From positions 310,001-374,000 of the forward strand of contig NZ_FXWP01000025.1 of assembly GCF_900184035.1 (NCBI RefSeq): a stretch of DNA of 64,000 nucleotides, given 5' to 3'. This document shows positions 8,447-16,855 of the stretch, one piece after another (position 1 is the first letter of the stretch; the number at the start of each line of letters is the position of its first letter). The notes under the pieces were generated by a model. That model was given only the letters and a program-made list of their open reading frames with translations. It searched no databases and was not told the origin of the DNA. Position numbers and translations under genes: made by a program. This DNA comes from Kosakonia pseudosacchari (lineage in GTDB: Bacteria; Pseudomonadota; Gammaproteobacteria; Enterobacterales; Enterobacteriaceae).

Positions 8447-9349
8447 TTAACCTTTAATTCCGCTGCTGGTCACGCCCTGTACGAAGTAGCGCTGTGCCAG
8501 GAAGAAGACAATGATGGACGGCAGAATGGAGATACTCGCCATTGCCAGAATTTCGTTCCACGGCGCACCTTCGGTGACGTCGATGGACATTTTCAGCGCC
8601 AGTGCGATCGGGTATTTATCCACGCTGTAGACATAAATCAGCGGCCCGATAAAGTCGTTCATTGACCACATGAACTGGAACAGCGCCACGGAGATAATCG
8701 CCGGTTTCAGGATTGGCACCACCACGTACCACAGCACCTGCCAGGAGTTACAGCCATCGATTTGCGCCGCTTCTTCCATGTCGCGCGGCACGCCGCGTAA
8801 GAACTGAATCAGCATAAAGACGAAGAAACCGTGGGTAGCGAACGCCGTTGGCAGATACAGCGGCATATAGCTGTTGAGCATGCCCATTTCACGGAACATC
8901 AGGTATTGCGGGATCAGCAGCACGGTGCTTGGCAGCAGCATGGTGGCGATAAGCGTACCGAACCAGAAGTTCTTCCACGGGATCTCAAAGCGGGCAAAGC
9001 CGTAAGCCACAATCGTTGAAGAGATAATGGTCAGGATCACTTTCGGGATCACATACTTAAACGTGTTCAGCATGTAGTGACCGAAGGTGTATTCCGTGCC
9101 GGTTTTCCAGCCGTTGATAAAGCCGTCCCAGGTGGCGTGGTTTGGCCACAGCCCCAGCGTGGTAAAGATCTCGTGATTCGGTTTGAACGACGCCGAGAAC
9201 ATCCACGCCAGCGGGTAGAGCATTAACAGGCCGACAAAGAGCAGGATCGTATAGCGGATCCATGCGCTGATTTTCTCGCGGCGCAGCGTGCGCGCCACTT
9301 CACGTTCGGCTTCTTTCATGCCCGGCGTGAGATGTTGGATATCAGCCAT
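8447..9349 (-). CDS. togN: Oligogalacturonide ABC transporter, permease TogN
   Basis: Inner-membrane permease of the MalG family, 300 residues from the start MADIQHLTPGMKEAE at 9349, which follows a GGGAGG ribosome site and overlaps the end of togM by 8 bp. A longer frame to 9550 is only the antisense of togM. Six membrane segments are visible. The cytoplasmic EAA loop reads EEAAQIDGCNSWQVLWYVVVP at about residues 206-226, where the ATPase docks. The C-terminus ends GVTSSGIKG, usual for this family. Confidence 0.93.
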   Translation of the reverse strand: MADIQHLTPGMKEAEREVARTLRREKISAWIRYTILLFVGLLMLYPLAWMFSASFKPNHEIFTTLGLWPNHATWDGFINGWKTGTEYTFGHYMLNTFKYVIPKVILTIISSTIVAYGFARFEIPWKNFWFGTLIATMLLPSTVLLIPQYLMFREMGMLNSYMPLYLPTAFATHGFFVFMLIQFLRGVPRDMEEAAQIDGCNSWQVLWYVVVPILKPAIISVALFQFMWSMNDFIGPLIYVYSVDKYPIALALKMSIDVTEGAPWNEILAMASISILPSIIVFFLAQRYFVQGVTSSGIKG

Positions 9350-10232
9350 TTTTGCCTCCCTTATCGGCAGAGTAGAACACCCAGTATTTCGAAGACTTAA
9401 AGGCGATGGAGGCAAAGACCGCCACGACCAGGAACAGAACCCAGGCCAGCGCCGCACCGTAGCCCATGTCGAAATACTTGAAAGCGGTGTCGTAGATGTA
9501 GAGCGAGAACAGATAGGTGTAGTAGGTCGGGCCGCCGCCGGTAATGACATACGGGCCGGTAAATTCCTGGAACGCCTGGGTGGTCTGCATGATGAAGTTG
9601 AAGAAAATAACCGGCGTAATCAGCGGCACGGTGACTTTCATAAACATCTGCCATTTGCTGGCACCATCGATCATCGCTGCTTCGTACTGGGATTGCGGTA
9701 CGTTTTGCAGCGCGGCAAGGAAGATGACCATCGCGGAGCCGAACTGCCAGACGCGCAGCAAGGTGACGGACATCAGCGCCAGCGACGGTTCGCCGAGCCA
9801 GTTAATTGGATCCAGACCAAACACGCCGATAAAGCTGTTCAGCAGGCCATCGATAGCGAACAGTGCGCGCCACAGTACGGCGATCGCCACGGAGCTACCA
9901 AGGATGGATGGAATGTAGTAAGCCGTACGGAAAAAACCGATGCCCCGAAGTTTAAAGTTGAGCACAAAGGCAATCCCCAGCGCGAAAGCGAGCTTCAGCG
10001 GGATTGTCAAAAATACATACGCGAACGTTACGCCCATTGATTTCCAGAAGAGCGTGTCTTCGGTAAACATGTAGCGATAATTCTCAATGCCATTAAATAC
10101 CGGCGGGCTCATCAGGTCATACTCAGTAAAACTGAGAAAGAACGATGAGATGAATGGGAAAGCCGTAAAGACTATCAACCCAATAACGTAGGGCGATATC
10201 CAGGCCAATCCCAGTAGTCTGTTTTCATTCAT
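9342..10232 (-). CDS. togM: Oligogalacturonide ABC transporter, permease TogM
   Basis: Inner-membrane permease of the MalF/UgpA type, 296 residues, first gene of the togMNAB-ogl transcript. Six hydrophobic segments are seen, beginning with WISPYVIGLIVFTAFPFISS. The EAA loop YEAAMIDGASKWQMFMKVTVP lies at about residues 193-213. The 505-bp region upstream contains two KdgR-type boxes and two CRP-like sites. The Tog assignment rests on neighbours (ogl, kdgF, kdu) and family; without context it could only be called a sugar permease. Confidence 0.92.
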   Translation of the reverse strand: MNENRLLGLAWISPYVIGLIVFTAFPFISSFFLSFTEYDLMSPPVFNGIENYRYMFTEDTLFWKSMGVTFAYVFLTIPLKLAFALGIAFVLNFKLRGIGFFRTAYYIPSILGSSVAIAVLWRALFAIDGLLNSFIGVFGLDPINWLGEPSLALMSVTLLRVWQFGSAMVIFLAALQNVPQSQYEAAMIDGASKWQMFMKVTVPLITPVIFFNFIMQTTQAFQEFTGPYVITGGGPTYYTYLFSLYIYDTAFKYFDMGYGAALAWVLFLVVAVFASIAFKSSKYWVFYSADKGGKNG

Positions 10233-10327
10233 ACATACCTACCTGGCGAACAATGTGTAATACGGATTCGGAGAGTAACTTTTTTCCCCCGCCGCATGGG
10301 CGTCAGAGGGTTAAAACAGGTTCTGTG

Positions 10328-10343
10328 CGTGCACTTGATCACA
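10328..10343. promoter_or_regulatory. Candidate CRP site, tog operon
   Basis: CGTGC-ACTTGA-TCACA matches the CRP core at 8 of 10 positions. It lies 96 bp upstream of togM. Pectin genes in related bacteria are CRP-dependent, which makes it plausible. Confidence 0.45.
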
Positions 10344-10441
10344 ATAATCAATAGAATCAATGCGTTTTGAAACTTTAACCAGCGGAAATTACTCACAATA
10401 TTCCGGGTTTTAAAATCCTGCGAACTTGCGTTCTCGGTTTG

Positions 10442-10456
10442 TGAAACGTCGTTTTA
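10442..10456. promoter_or_regulatory. Candidate KdgR operator, tog operon (proximal)
   Basis: TGAAACGTCGTTTTA differs by one base from the kduI and kdgF boxes. It lies about 210 bp upstream of togM. Confidence 0.75.
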
Positions 10457-10505
10457 AAATATTTTATTGTGTTTTGAATTGGCGTCATTCGATTAATTCG
10501 TGAAA

Positions 10506-10521
10506 TGTGATCGAAGTCGAA
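10506..10521. promoter_or_regulatory. Candidate CRP site overlapping a KdgR box
   Basis: TGTGA-TCGAAG-TCGAA has a perfect left half and 3 of 5 in the right half. Its right end overlaps the KdgR-type box at 10518, so activator and repressor could exclude each other. Confidence 0.4.
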
Positions 10522-10532
10522 ACGATGTTTCA
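10518..10532. promoter_or_regulatory. Candidate KdgR operator, tog operon (distal)
   Basis: CGAAACGATGTTTCA is the most symmetric of the five boxes (GAAAC and GTTTC arms). Confidence 0.72.
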
Positions 10533-10690
10533 ATAAAGTGAGGTGGGTGTCATTTTTGCCGAAAAACAGCGGGTTTATCGCTAATAAGCGCAACGATTTA
10601 GGTAAAAGCCTAAGGCGTTAAATAGGGTGAAATGAAATTATTGAGAATTTAAACGATTATCCGGCGAACTATTTTTAGTGGGCTATAAAT

Positions 10691-10719
10691 AAAACGCCCC
10701 CCTAATTATGGGAGGCGTT
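10691..10719 (-). terminator. Terminator after kdgF
   Basis: On the minus strand AACGCC and GGCGTT pair around a loop that includes CCC/GGG, followed by TTTTATTTATAG. It begins 19 bp beyond the kdgF stop. Confidence 0.8.
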
Positions 10720-10737
10720 AAATAATTTAGGGCGCGA

Positions 10738-11064
10738 TCAACGTTTTAAAAAATCTTCACGTACTGGCGTAAAGGTGTCGAGCAGCGTTCCGGCCTTTAA
10801 ACACACACATCCGTGCATAATGTGCGGTTCCTTATAAAGTGTATCGCCTGCGGTGACGATATGTTTCTCATCACCAATGGTAAATTCGAACTCGCCGGAT
10901 AAAACGTACGTAAGTTGTTCATGAGGATGGTTGTGCATTGGGCCGATGGCGCCTTGTTCGAACATAACTTCGACCGCCATCATTTTGCCGTCATGGGCAA
11001 GAATACGGCGGCTAACGCCGTTGCCCAGGTCTTCAAGCTGAGTGTCTTTATGGAAGATAAACAT
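10738..11064 (-). CDS. kdgF: KdgF, unsaturated uronate linearising cupin
   Basis: Small cytoplasmic cupin of 108 residues that turns the cyclic 4,5-unsaturated monouronates made by pectinolysis into the linear 5-keto-4-deoxyuronate used by KduI. The metal-binding cupin motif 1 reads GPMHNHPHEQLTYVLSGEFEF at about residues 41-61. Motif 2 ends in PHIMHGCVCL near residues 80-89. It is a single gene with its own KdgR box at 11114 and its own terminator. The name is firm from family resemblance and from the pectin-gene setting. Confidence 0.92.
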   Translation of the reverse strand: MFIFHKDTQLEDLGNGVSRRILAHDGKMMAVEVMFEQGAIGPMHNHPHEQLTYVLSGEFEFTIGDEKHIVTAGDTLYKEPHIMHGCVCLKAGTLLDTFTPVREDFLKR

Positions 11065-11113
11065 CGGAGTGTCCTGTAGTAGGTATCGTTAGTGATTACG
11101 ATAGAGTAAATGA

Positions 11114-11128
11114 TGAAACGTTGTTTTA
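11114..11128. promoter_or_regulatory. Candidate KdgR operator, kdgF
   Basis: TGAAACGTTGTTTTA, identical to the kduI box. It lies 50 bp upstream of the kdgF start, and could also affect ygeA 106 bp away on the other strand. Confidence 0.8.
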
Positions 11129-11233
11129 AAATAACTTATCTCAGCGTTCTATAAAAATAAACGCGAGGCCAGAGAAGTTGAAAGTCGATCACAACTTTGA
11201 TTGACTGAGCGCTAAACCAGACGGAGACAAGCG

Positions 11234-11926
11234 ATGAAAACGATAGGACTGCTGGGCGGTATGAGCTGGGAATCAACCGTTCCTTATTACCGCCTGATTA
11301 ATGAGGGCGTGAAAGCTCGTCTCGGCGGCTTGCACTCCGCCAGCTTGCTTCTGCACAGCCTGGATTTCCATGAAATTGAGACCTGCCAGGCCACCGCGCA
11401 ATGGCACAAAGCCGGTGAGATCTTAGCCCAGGCTGCCGCCGGGCTGGAACAGGCGGGCGCGCAGGCGATTGTGCTGTGTACCAACACCATGCACAAAGTC
11501 GCCGGGCAAATAGAAGAGCGCTGCCATATTCCGTTCCTGCATATTGCCGACGCCACCGGGCGGGCGATTGAAAACGCGGGCATGCGTAATGTCGCGCTGC
11601 TGGGTACGCGCTACACCATGGAGCAGGATTTTTACCGTGGCCGCCTGGAAAAACAGTTTGGCATCGAAACTTCTGTACCGGGCCCGGAAGATCGCGAACG
11701 CATTAACGACATCATCTTTAGTGAGCTCTGTCTGGGGACGTTTACCGATGAGTCACGCTACTATTTTGTCAATTTAATCAAAAAACTGGCAGGTGAAGGC
11801 GCGGAAGGGGTGATTTTCGGTTGTACCGAGATCGGCCTGCTGCTGCCAGAAACCCATTGCCCGATTAAGGTGTTTGATACGGCGGCGCTGCATGCCGCCG
11901 ATGCGGTGGATTTTATGCTCTCTTAG
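11234..11926 (+). CDS. ygeA: Broad-specificity amino acid racemase YgeA
   Basis: PLP-independent racemase of the aspartate/glutamate racemase family, 230 residues as in E. coli, where it racemises several non-canonical amino acids such as homoserine. The two catalytic cysteines are seen in VLCTNTMHK (about residue 83) and [13 protein letters not shown] (about 197), and the N-terminus reads [20 protein letters not shown] precedes the ATG by about nine bases. Its 3' end overlaps the convergent lysR by 4 bp. Confidence 0.95.
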   Translation: MKTIGLLGGMSWESTVPYYRLINEGVKARLGGLHSASLLLHSLDFHEIETCQATAQWHKAGEILAQAAAGLEQAGAQAIVLCTNTMHKVAGQIEERCHIPFLHIADATGRAIENAGMRNVALLGTRYTMEQDFYRGRLEKQFGIETSVPGPEDRERINDIIFSELCLGTFTDESRYYFVNLIKKLAGEGAEGVIFGCTEIGLLLPETHCPIKVFDTAALHAADAVDFMLS

Positions 11927-12849
11927 TGTTCGCCCAGCATGGCAGCCAGCGGCCCGCTAACCAGCGGTATGGCTGCCTGTAAATGGGCGGTAAAAGCCTC
12001 GACCAGCGCGGAAGCAGGGCGATGCAGGGGACGGATCAGGCTCACCGTAAACGGCACATCAATACTGAAGCGACGCACTGCGACGCCGCTGGCCGCGTAA
12101 TCCAGCGCGGTGAGCGGGTTAACCACCGAAATACCCACGCCGGCGCGGACCATCGCGCACACCGAGGCGGCGCTGTGCGTTTCCAGCACCATGCGCCGCT
12201 TCACATGATGTTCATTAAACAGCGCATCCAGCAACTGCCGGTAACTGTCGGAGCGCGACAAACTGATGTAATTCTCACCCTGAAAATCTGCTGGCGTTAA
12301 CACCGCTTTGCGCGCCAGCGGGTGATCCTGCGGCATGACACAGACTTCATTACAGGTGAGCAGCGGCGTGCGCTCGGTGCCTGCCGGGGTGCTGAGCGTT
12401 TCGGTTAAGCCCAGATCGTGGCGCTGCGCCGACAGCCACTCCTCCAGCAATGGCGACTCCTGCGGCACGATATTCAGGCTGACATCCGGGTAGCGCGCCA
12501 GAAATGGTTGCAGCAGCAATGGTAGAAAAGACTGAGAGAACACCGGCAGACAGGCGATGGACAGTTCGCCCTGGCGGAATTCACGCAGGCTTTCGGCGGT
12601 GCTGACAATCCGGTCCAGCCCGTACCAGGAACGCTGCACCTCTTCGAATAATCGCAAGCCTTGCACCGTGGGCTGTAAACGCCCGCGCGTGCGCTCGAAC
12701 AGTTTCAGCCCCAGCACTTTTTCAAAGCGCGCCAGCTCACGGCTCACCGTTGGTTGCGAGGTATGCAGCAGTGCGGCGGCCTCGGTCAGATTGCCGGTGG
12801 TCATCACGGCGTGAAAGATTTCGATATGGCGCAGATTGGCAGCGGGCAT
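11923..12849 (-). CDS. lysR: LysR, transcriptional activator of lysA
   Basis: Founding member of the LysR family, 308 residues. The winged helix-turn-helix covers about residues 5-65 ([19 protein letters not shown]). The effector-binding domain begins near residue 90. It activates the divergent lysA, 123 bp away, when diaminopimelate is available, and represses itself. The K-12 arrangement ygeA-lysR-lysA is kept. Confidence 0.96.
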   Translation of the reverse strand: MPAANLRHIEIFHAVMTTGNLTEAAALLHTSQPTVSRELARFEKVLGLKLFERTRGRLQPTVQGLRLFEEVQRSWYGLDRIVSTAESLREFRQGELSIACLPVFSQSFLPLLLQPFLARYPDVSLNIVPQESPLLEEWLSAQRHDLGLTETLSTPAGTERTPLLTCNEVCVMPQDHPLARKAVLTPADFQGENYISLSRSDSYRQLLDALFNEHHVKRRMVLETHSAASVCAMVRAGVGISVVNPLTALDYAASGVAVRRFSIDVPFTVSLIRPLHRPASALVEAFTAHLQAAIPLVSGPLAAMLGEH

Positions 12850-12972
12850 GGGTGAGATCCGGTTTAGTCACGTTATCCATATCATTTTTGCATAGAGTCC
12901 AGATAAAACGATATTTTTTATTCTCTTCCCGCTGTGGCGTAATCACTAAAAATTTTGTTGCCCGGAGTCACC

Positions 12973-14235
12973 ATGCCACGCTCATTACACCAGACTGAAA
13001 CCGATCTTAACGCCGCTAATCTGCTGCGTTTACCTGCTGAATTTGGCTGCCCGGTATGGGTTTATGACGCGCAAATCATTCGCGCGCAAATCGCTAAACT
13101 TCGCGCCTTCGACGTGGTGCGCTTTGCGCAAAAAGCCTGCTCGAATATTCATATTCTGCGTCTGATGCGTGAGCAGGGCGTGAAGGTCGATTCCGTTTCG
13201 CTCGGTGAGATCGAACGTGCGCTGGCGGCGGGTTACGATCCGCACACGCACCCGGACGATATCGTCTTCACCGCCGATGTGCTGGACGAGGCGACTATCG
13301 CGCGGGTGAGCGAACTGGGTATCGCAGTGAACGCCGGTTCGGTGGATATGCTGGAACAGCTTGGCGCGGTTTCGCCGGGCCATCGCGTCTGGTTACGCGT
13401 TAACCCTGGTTTTGGTCACGGCCACAGCCAGAAAACCAACACCGGCGGCGAAAACAGTAAGCACGGTATCTGGTACAGCGACATGGCGGATGCGCTGGCG
13501 GTAATGCAGCGCTACCAGTTGAAACTGGCGGGCATTCATATGCACATCGGTTCCGGCGTGGATTATGGCCATCTGGAGCAGGTGTGCGGCGCGATGGTGC
13601 GCCAGGTGGTCGATTTCGGCCAGGATCTGCAGGCGATTTCCGCAGGCGGTGGTTTGTCGATTCCCTATCACGAAGGGGAAGAGCCGGTGGATACCGCACA
13701 TTATTACGGGCTGTGGAACGCTGCGCGCGAGCAAATCGCTAAACATCTCGGGCACGCGGTGAAACTGGAGATCGAACCGGGTCGCTTTCTGGTGGCGGAA
13801 TCTGGCGTACTGGTTTCACAAGTACGCAGCGTGAAAAACATGGGCAGCCGTCACTTTGTGCTGATCGACGCTGGTTTTAACGATCTGATGCGCCCGGCGA
13901 TGTACGGCAGCTACCACCACATTACGGCGCTGGCCGCCGATGGCCGCGATCTTCGTCATGCGCCACTGATTGATACTGTGGTTGCCGGGCCGCTGTGTGA
14001 ATCCGGGGATGTCTTTACCCAGCAAGAGGGCGGAAAGGTGGAAACCCGCGCGTTGCCGGAAGTGAAAGCCGGGGATTATCTGGTGCTGCATGATACGGGA
14101 GCGTATGGCGCGTCAATGTCATCGAACTACAACAGCCGCCCGCTGCTGCCGGAAGTGTTATTCGATAACGGCGTCGCGCGTTTGATCCGCCGTCGCCAGA
14201 CCATCGAAGAACTGATCGGTCTTGAGCGGCTCTAA
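12973..14235 (+). CDS. lysA: Diaminopimelate decarboxylase
   Basis: PLP enzyme of fold type III that decarboxylates meso-diaminopimelate to L-lysine, the last step of lysine synthesis. The start at 12973 gives 420 residues, as in E. coli, and follows a CGGAG site; an upstream in-frame codon at 12955 adds six unconserved residues. The PLP lysine is in VVRFAQKACSNIHILR near residue 54. HMHIGSGVDY, EIEPGRFLVAESG and GPLCESGDVF (active-site cysteine) are all present. It overlaps the convergent LacI-family gene by 4 bp. Confidence 0.97.
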   Translation: MPRSLHQTETDLNAANLLRLPAEFGCPVWVYDAQIIRAQIAKLRAFDVVRFAQKACSNIHILRLMREQGVKVDSVSLGEIERALAAGYDPHTHPDDIVFTADVLDEATIARVSELGIAVNAGSVDMLEQLGAVSPGHRVWLRVNPGFGHGHSQKTNTGGENSKHGIWYSDMADALAVMQRYQLKLAGIHMHIGSGVDYGHLEQVCGAMVRQVVDFGQDLQAISAGGGLSIPYHEGEEPVDTAHYYGLWNAAREQIAKHLGHAVKLEIEPGRFLVAESGVLVSQVRSVKNMGSRHFVLIDAGFNDLMRPAMYGSYHHITALAADGRDLRHAPLIDTVVAGPLCESGDVFTQQEGGKVETRALPEVKAGDYLVLHDTGAYGASMSSNYNSRPLLPEVLFDNGVARLIRRRQTIEELIGLERL

Positions 14236-15245
14236 GCCTTGCTGCCCGGTCCCGCCGCTACCGATTCACGCAACACCAGCGTGCCGGTAAACGGTGGGAT
14301 CGCGGCGATCTGTTCGTTGTTCACCAGCTTGATCGCCTGATCAATCGCGGTGGTGATCATGTTGTCGATGGGCAAATAGACCGTCGACAGGCCCGGCTCC
14401 AGCCAGCGTGCGCTCGGCGCGTCATCAAAGCCGAACAGCGAAATATCCTGCGGAATACGCAAACCCGCCTGCCAGATGGCCTTTGAAGCACCCAGCGCCA
14501 TATCGTCGTTACAGGCGAACAGCGCGCTGAATTTTACCCCTTCCTGCAACATCTGCTGGCACAGCTCATAGCCGCGCGTCATCGTCGAGTCACCGTATTT
14601 TACTTTGTCGGGATCCCAGCGAATGCCGTGCTTTTCCAGCGCCTTGCGATAGCCCATCAGCCGCGCCTTACCGGTTGGCGTGTGGATTGGCGCGGTAATA
14701 CAGGCGATATCCCGGTGATGTTGTGTAATCAGGTAATCCACCGCCTGGAACGCCGCGTCCTGCTGCTCGAAGAAGACGCATTTATCGTGCGCCTGGAATA
14801 ACTCGCGGTTGATGACAATCAGCGGCATTGGCGTGGCGTCAATCAGCGCTAAGATCGCCTTTTCACTCATAAACCGGGTGTAAAGAATAATGGCGTCGCA
14901 GCGCCTGTCCGCCAGCATCTGCACCGCCAGCTCTTCGCGCTCGGGCGTATCGTGACCATCGGTGACAATCAGCTGTTTGCCGTGCAATTCCGCCTGGCGC
15001 GACGCTTGCTGCAATAAGCGGCCGAAATAGAAACCATCAAAGCTGGAGACCACCAGGCCAATGCTGTTGCTGGTGCGGTTTGCCAGCGAGCGGGCAAGAA
15101 AATTGGGGCGATAGTCCAGCTCCTCCATCGCCTTAAAAACCTGATTGCGGGTACTCTCTTTTACCTGACCCGTACCATTCAGCACGCGGGAAACCGTTGC
15201 TTTCGAAACGCCCGCGCGCAGTGAGACATCCAGCATTGTGACCAT
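14232..15245 (-). CDS. LacI-family regulator of the adjacent PTS operon (AscG-like)
   Basis: Sugar-responsive repressor of 337 residues. The helix-turn-helix is at about residues 3-25 (TMLDVSLRAGVSKATVSRVLNG) and a periplasmic-binding-type sensor domain follows. It resembles AscG of E. coli in length and in several stretches (DLRCDAI-type and GFDDA motifs) but is clearly a different protein. It is transcribed away from the PTS EIIC gene across a 274-bp gap, the usual layout for a local regulator. The inducer is unknown; a phosphorylated or free beta-glucoside is likely. Confidence 0.85.
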   Translation of the reverse strand: MVTMLDVSLRAGVSKATVSRVLNGTGQVKESTRNQVFKAMEELDYRPNFLARSLANRTSNSIGLVVSSFDGFYFGRLLQQASRQAELHGKQLIVTDGHDTPEREELAVQMLADRRCDAIILYTRFMSEKAILALIDATPMPLIVINRELFQAHDKCVFFEQQDAAFQAVDYLITQHHRDIACITAPIHTPTGKARLMGYRKALEKHGIRWDPDKVKYGDSTMTRGYELCQQMLQEGVKFSALFACNDDMALGASKAIWQAGLRIPQDISLFGFDDAPSARWLEPGLSTVYLPIDNMITTAIDQAIKLVNNEQIAAIPPFTGTLVLRESVAAGPGSKA

Positions 15246-15356
15246 GACGAGTTCTCGTTTCGCGTAATGAAACGCAGTTTACCACACTCACTTCACGGGT
15301 TAAGGCCAGCCGTTACGGTTTGCGCTAAGTGCAGGAAATCCCTGCGAAGCGTAAGG

Positions 15357-15366
15357 TGGTATGCCA
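15357..15366. promoter_or_regulatory. TGG-N4-CCA palindrome 1 of 3
   Basis: TGGTATGCCA. Its start is 31 bp before palindrome 2 and 94 bp before palindrome 3. The shape fits a FadR/GntR-family operator, and such a regulator is encoded in this operon at 18667. Confidence 0.5.
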
Positions 15367-15387
15367 ATGTCGTTATCCGTCTCGTTT

Positions 15388-15397
15388 TGGAATACCA
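15388..15397. promoter_or_regulatory. TGG-N4-CCA palindrome 2 of 3
   Basis: TGGAATACCA. The site is one base off the perfect palindrome TGGTATACCA and is 63 bp upstream of palindrome 3. Confidence 0.5.
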
Positions 15398-15450
15398 GTA
15401 AGCGGGTTGGGAGGCTCGTCACAGAACTTTCAGCCATGCATAGCTATTTT

Positions 15451-15460
15451 TGGTATGCCA
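15451..15460. promoter_or_regulatory. TGG-N4-CCA palindrome 3 of 3
   Basis: TGGTATGCCA, extended to TTTGGTATGCCAAA over 15449-15462. It is 60 bp upstream of the EIIC start and so could block or support the operon promoter. Confidence 0.55.
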
Positions 15461-15519
15461 AATGGGACTGTGCTGTATCCCTGCATCGATAAAAAAGCCC
15501 CTTACTGAGGTGTTAACTC

Positions 15520-16848
15520 ATGGCCCTACAAGAAAAGCTCATCGATTCTCTGGGTAGTTTTGCGACAAAGTTCAACAGCTATCGCTATATCATGGCGATC
15601 AAAGCCTCGTTTATTACCCTGATGCCGGTGATCATCGTCGGCGCATTTTCCGTCCTGATCTCCAACATGGTGCTGGATCCGAAAAACGGCCTCGCCAGCT
15701 TCCAGTCGCTCTCCTTTCTCGCGGCGTTAAAGCCGATCACCAGTGCGATTAACTACGCCACGCTGAATTTTCTCAACATTGGTGCGGTGTTCTTAATCGG
15801 CATTGAACTCGGGCGTATCAACGGTATTAAGACGCTGTTTCCCGGTTTGCTGGCGGTAATCTGTTTTATCTGCGTCACGCCAACCACGGTGGAAATGCTG
15901 GTCGACGGACAGATGCATGTGGTGAAAGACGTGCTGCTGCGCCAGTTCTCCGATACCCGTAGCCTGTTCCTCGGCATGTTTATCGCTATTTTGTCGGTGG
16001 AAATTTACTGCTGGCTGGAAAACCGCGACGGGCTGAAGATCAAAATGCCGGACACCGTGCCGCCTAACGTTTCGGCTTCGTTTTCCGCGCTGATCCCGGC
16101 GATCATCACCACCACCGTGATTGCCACTTTCGGTTTTGTGTTCCACCAGGTGACCGGCATGTACCTGTATGACGCCGTTTATCAGGTGGTACAGCAGCCG
16201 CTGGAGCGCGTGGTGCAAAGCCTGCCGGGCATTTTGCTGCTGATGTTTGTGGCGCAATTGTTCTGGGTTATCGGTATCCACGGCAACCAGATGATTAAGC
16301 CTATTCGCGAACCGCTGCTGCTGGGGGCGATCACCGTCAATATGAGCGCCTTTGAGCAGGGCAAAGAGGTGCCGAACATCATCACCATGCCGTTCTGGGA
16401 TGTTTATATGAGCATCGGCGGCTCGGGTTTAACCATCGGCCTGCTGATCGCGGTGATGATCGCCACCAAGCGCAAAGAGATGAAAGAGATCGCCAAACTC
16501 TCTATTGGGCCCGGGGTATTTAACATTAACGAGCCGGTGATTTTCGGCATGCCGATCATGCTCAACCCGATCCTCGCGATCCCGTTCATCATCACCCCGC
16601 TGGTGACCGGCTCGATCGGTTATTTCGCCACGGTGACCGGTTTTGCCGGGAAAGCAGTGGTGATGGTGCCGTGGACGACACCGCCGTTGATCAACGCCTG
16701 GCTGTCAACCGCCGGTTCAATGGGCGCGGTAGTGACGCAGCTTATCTGCATTATCACTTCCGTCATTATCTATCTGCCGTTTGTGAAAATTGCTTCTCGC
16801 CGCGCCGAACAAGCGCAATTGCAAGCCGAAGCCACTAACAACGCCTGA
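15520..16848 (+). CDS. PTS EIIC component, lactose/cellobiose family
   Basis: Inner-membrane sugar channel of a phosphotransferase system, 442 residues, CelB-like. About ten hydrophobic segments are visible. The substrate-site signature GPGVFNINEPVIFG lies at about residues 330-343, matching the family's NEP motif, and FWVIGIHGNQ is near 248-257. GAGG stands ahead of the ATG. It is the first gene of an operon with a phospho-glycosidase 7 bp downstream and EIIB after that. A beta-glucoside such as cellobiose is the likely substrate, inferred from family and neighbours. Confidence 0.92.
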   Translation: MALQEKLIDSLGSFATKFNSYRYIMAIKASFITLMPVIIVGAFSVLISNMVLDPKNGLASFQSLSFLAALKPITSAINYATLNFLNIGAVFLIGIELGRINGIKTLFPGLLAVICFICVTPTTVEMLVDGQMHVVKDVLLRQFSDTRSLFLGMFIAILSVEIYCWLENRDGLKIKMPDTVPPNVSASFSALIPAIITTTVIATFGFVFHQVTGMYLYDAVYQVVQQPLERVVQSLPGILLLMFVAQLFWVIGIHGNQMIKPIREPLLLGAITVNMSAFEQGKEVPNIITMPFWDVYMSIGGSGLTIGLLIAVMIATKRKEMKEIAKLSIGPGVFNINEPVIFGMPIMLNPILAIPFIITPLVTGSIGYFATVTGFAGKAVVMVPWTTPPLINAWLSTAGSMGAVVTQLICIITSVIIYLPFVKIASRRAEQAQLQAEATNNA

Positions 16849-16855
16849 GGATGGA

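Larger units (their letters stand above)
10233..10737. promoter_or_regulatory. tog operon control region
   Basis: This 505-bp gap holds no gene. It contains, from togM outward, a CRP-like site (10328), a KdgR box (10442), an overlapping CRP-like site and KdgR box (10506-10532), and the kdgF terminator (10691-10719). The two KdgR boxes are 76 bp apart. Confidence 0.7.

Noticed and set aside
9288-10040. 250-codon plus-strand frame over togM
   Set aside because: Antisense of two well-supported permease genes; low hydrophobicity and no family features.
12850-12972. Lysine riboswitch before lysA
   Set aside because: The 123-bp gap is too short for the lysine riboswitch, and lysA here is controlled by LysR.
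15256-15274. CGTTTC-N7-GAAACG inverted repeat as the operator of the LacI-type regulator
   Set aside because: The arms face the opposite way from the AscG-type operator (GAAAC...GTTTC) and the spacing is not typical. It is close to the start codon and may be chance.
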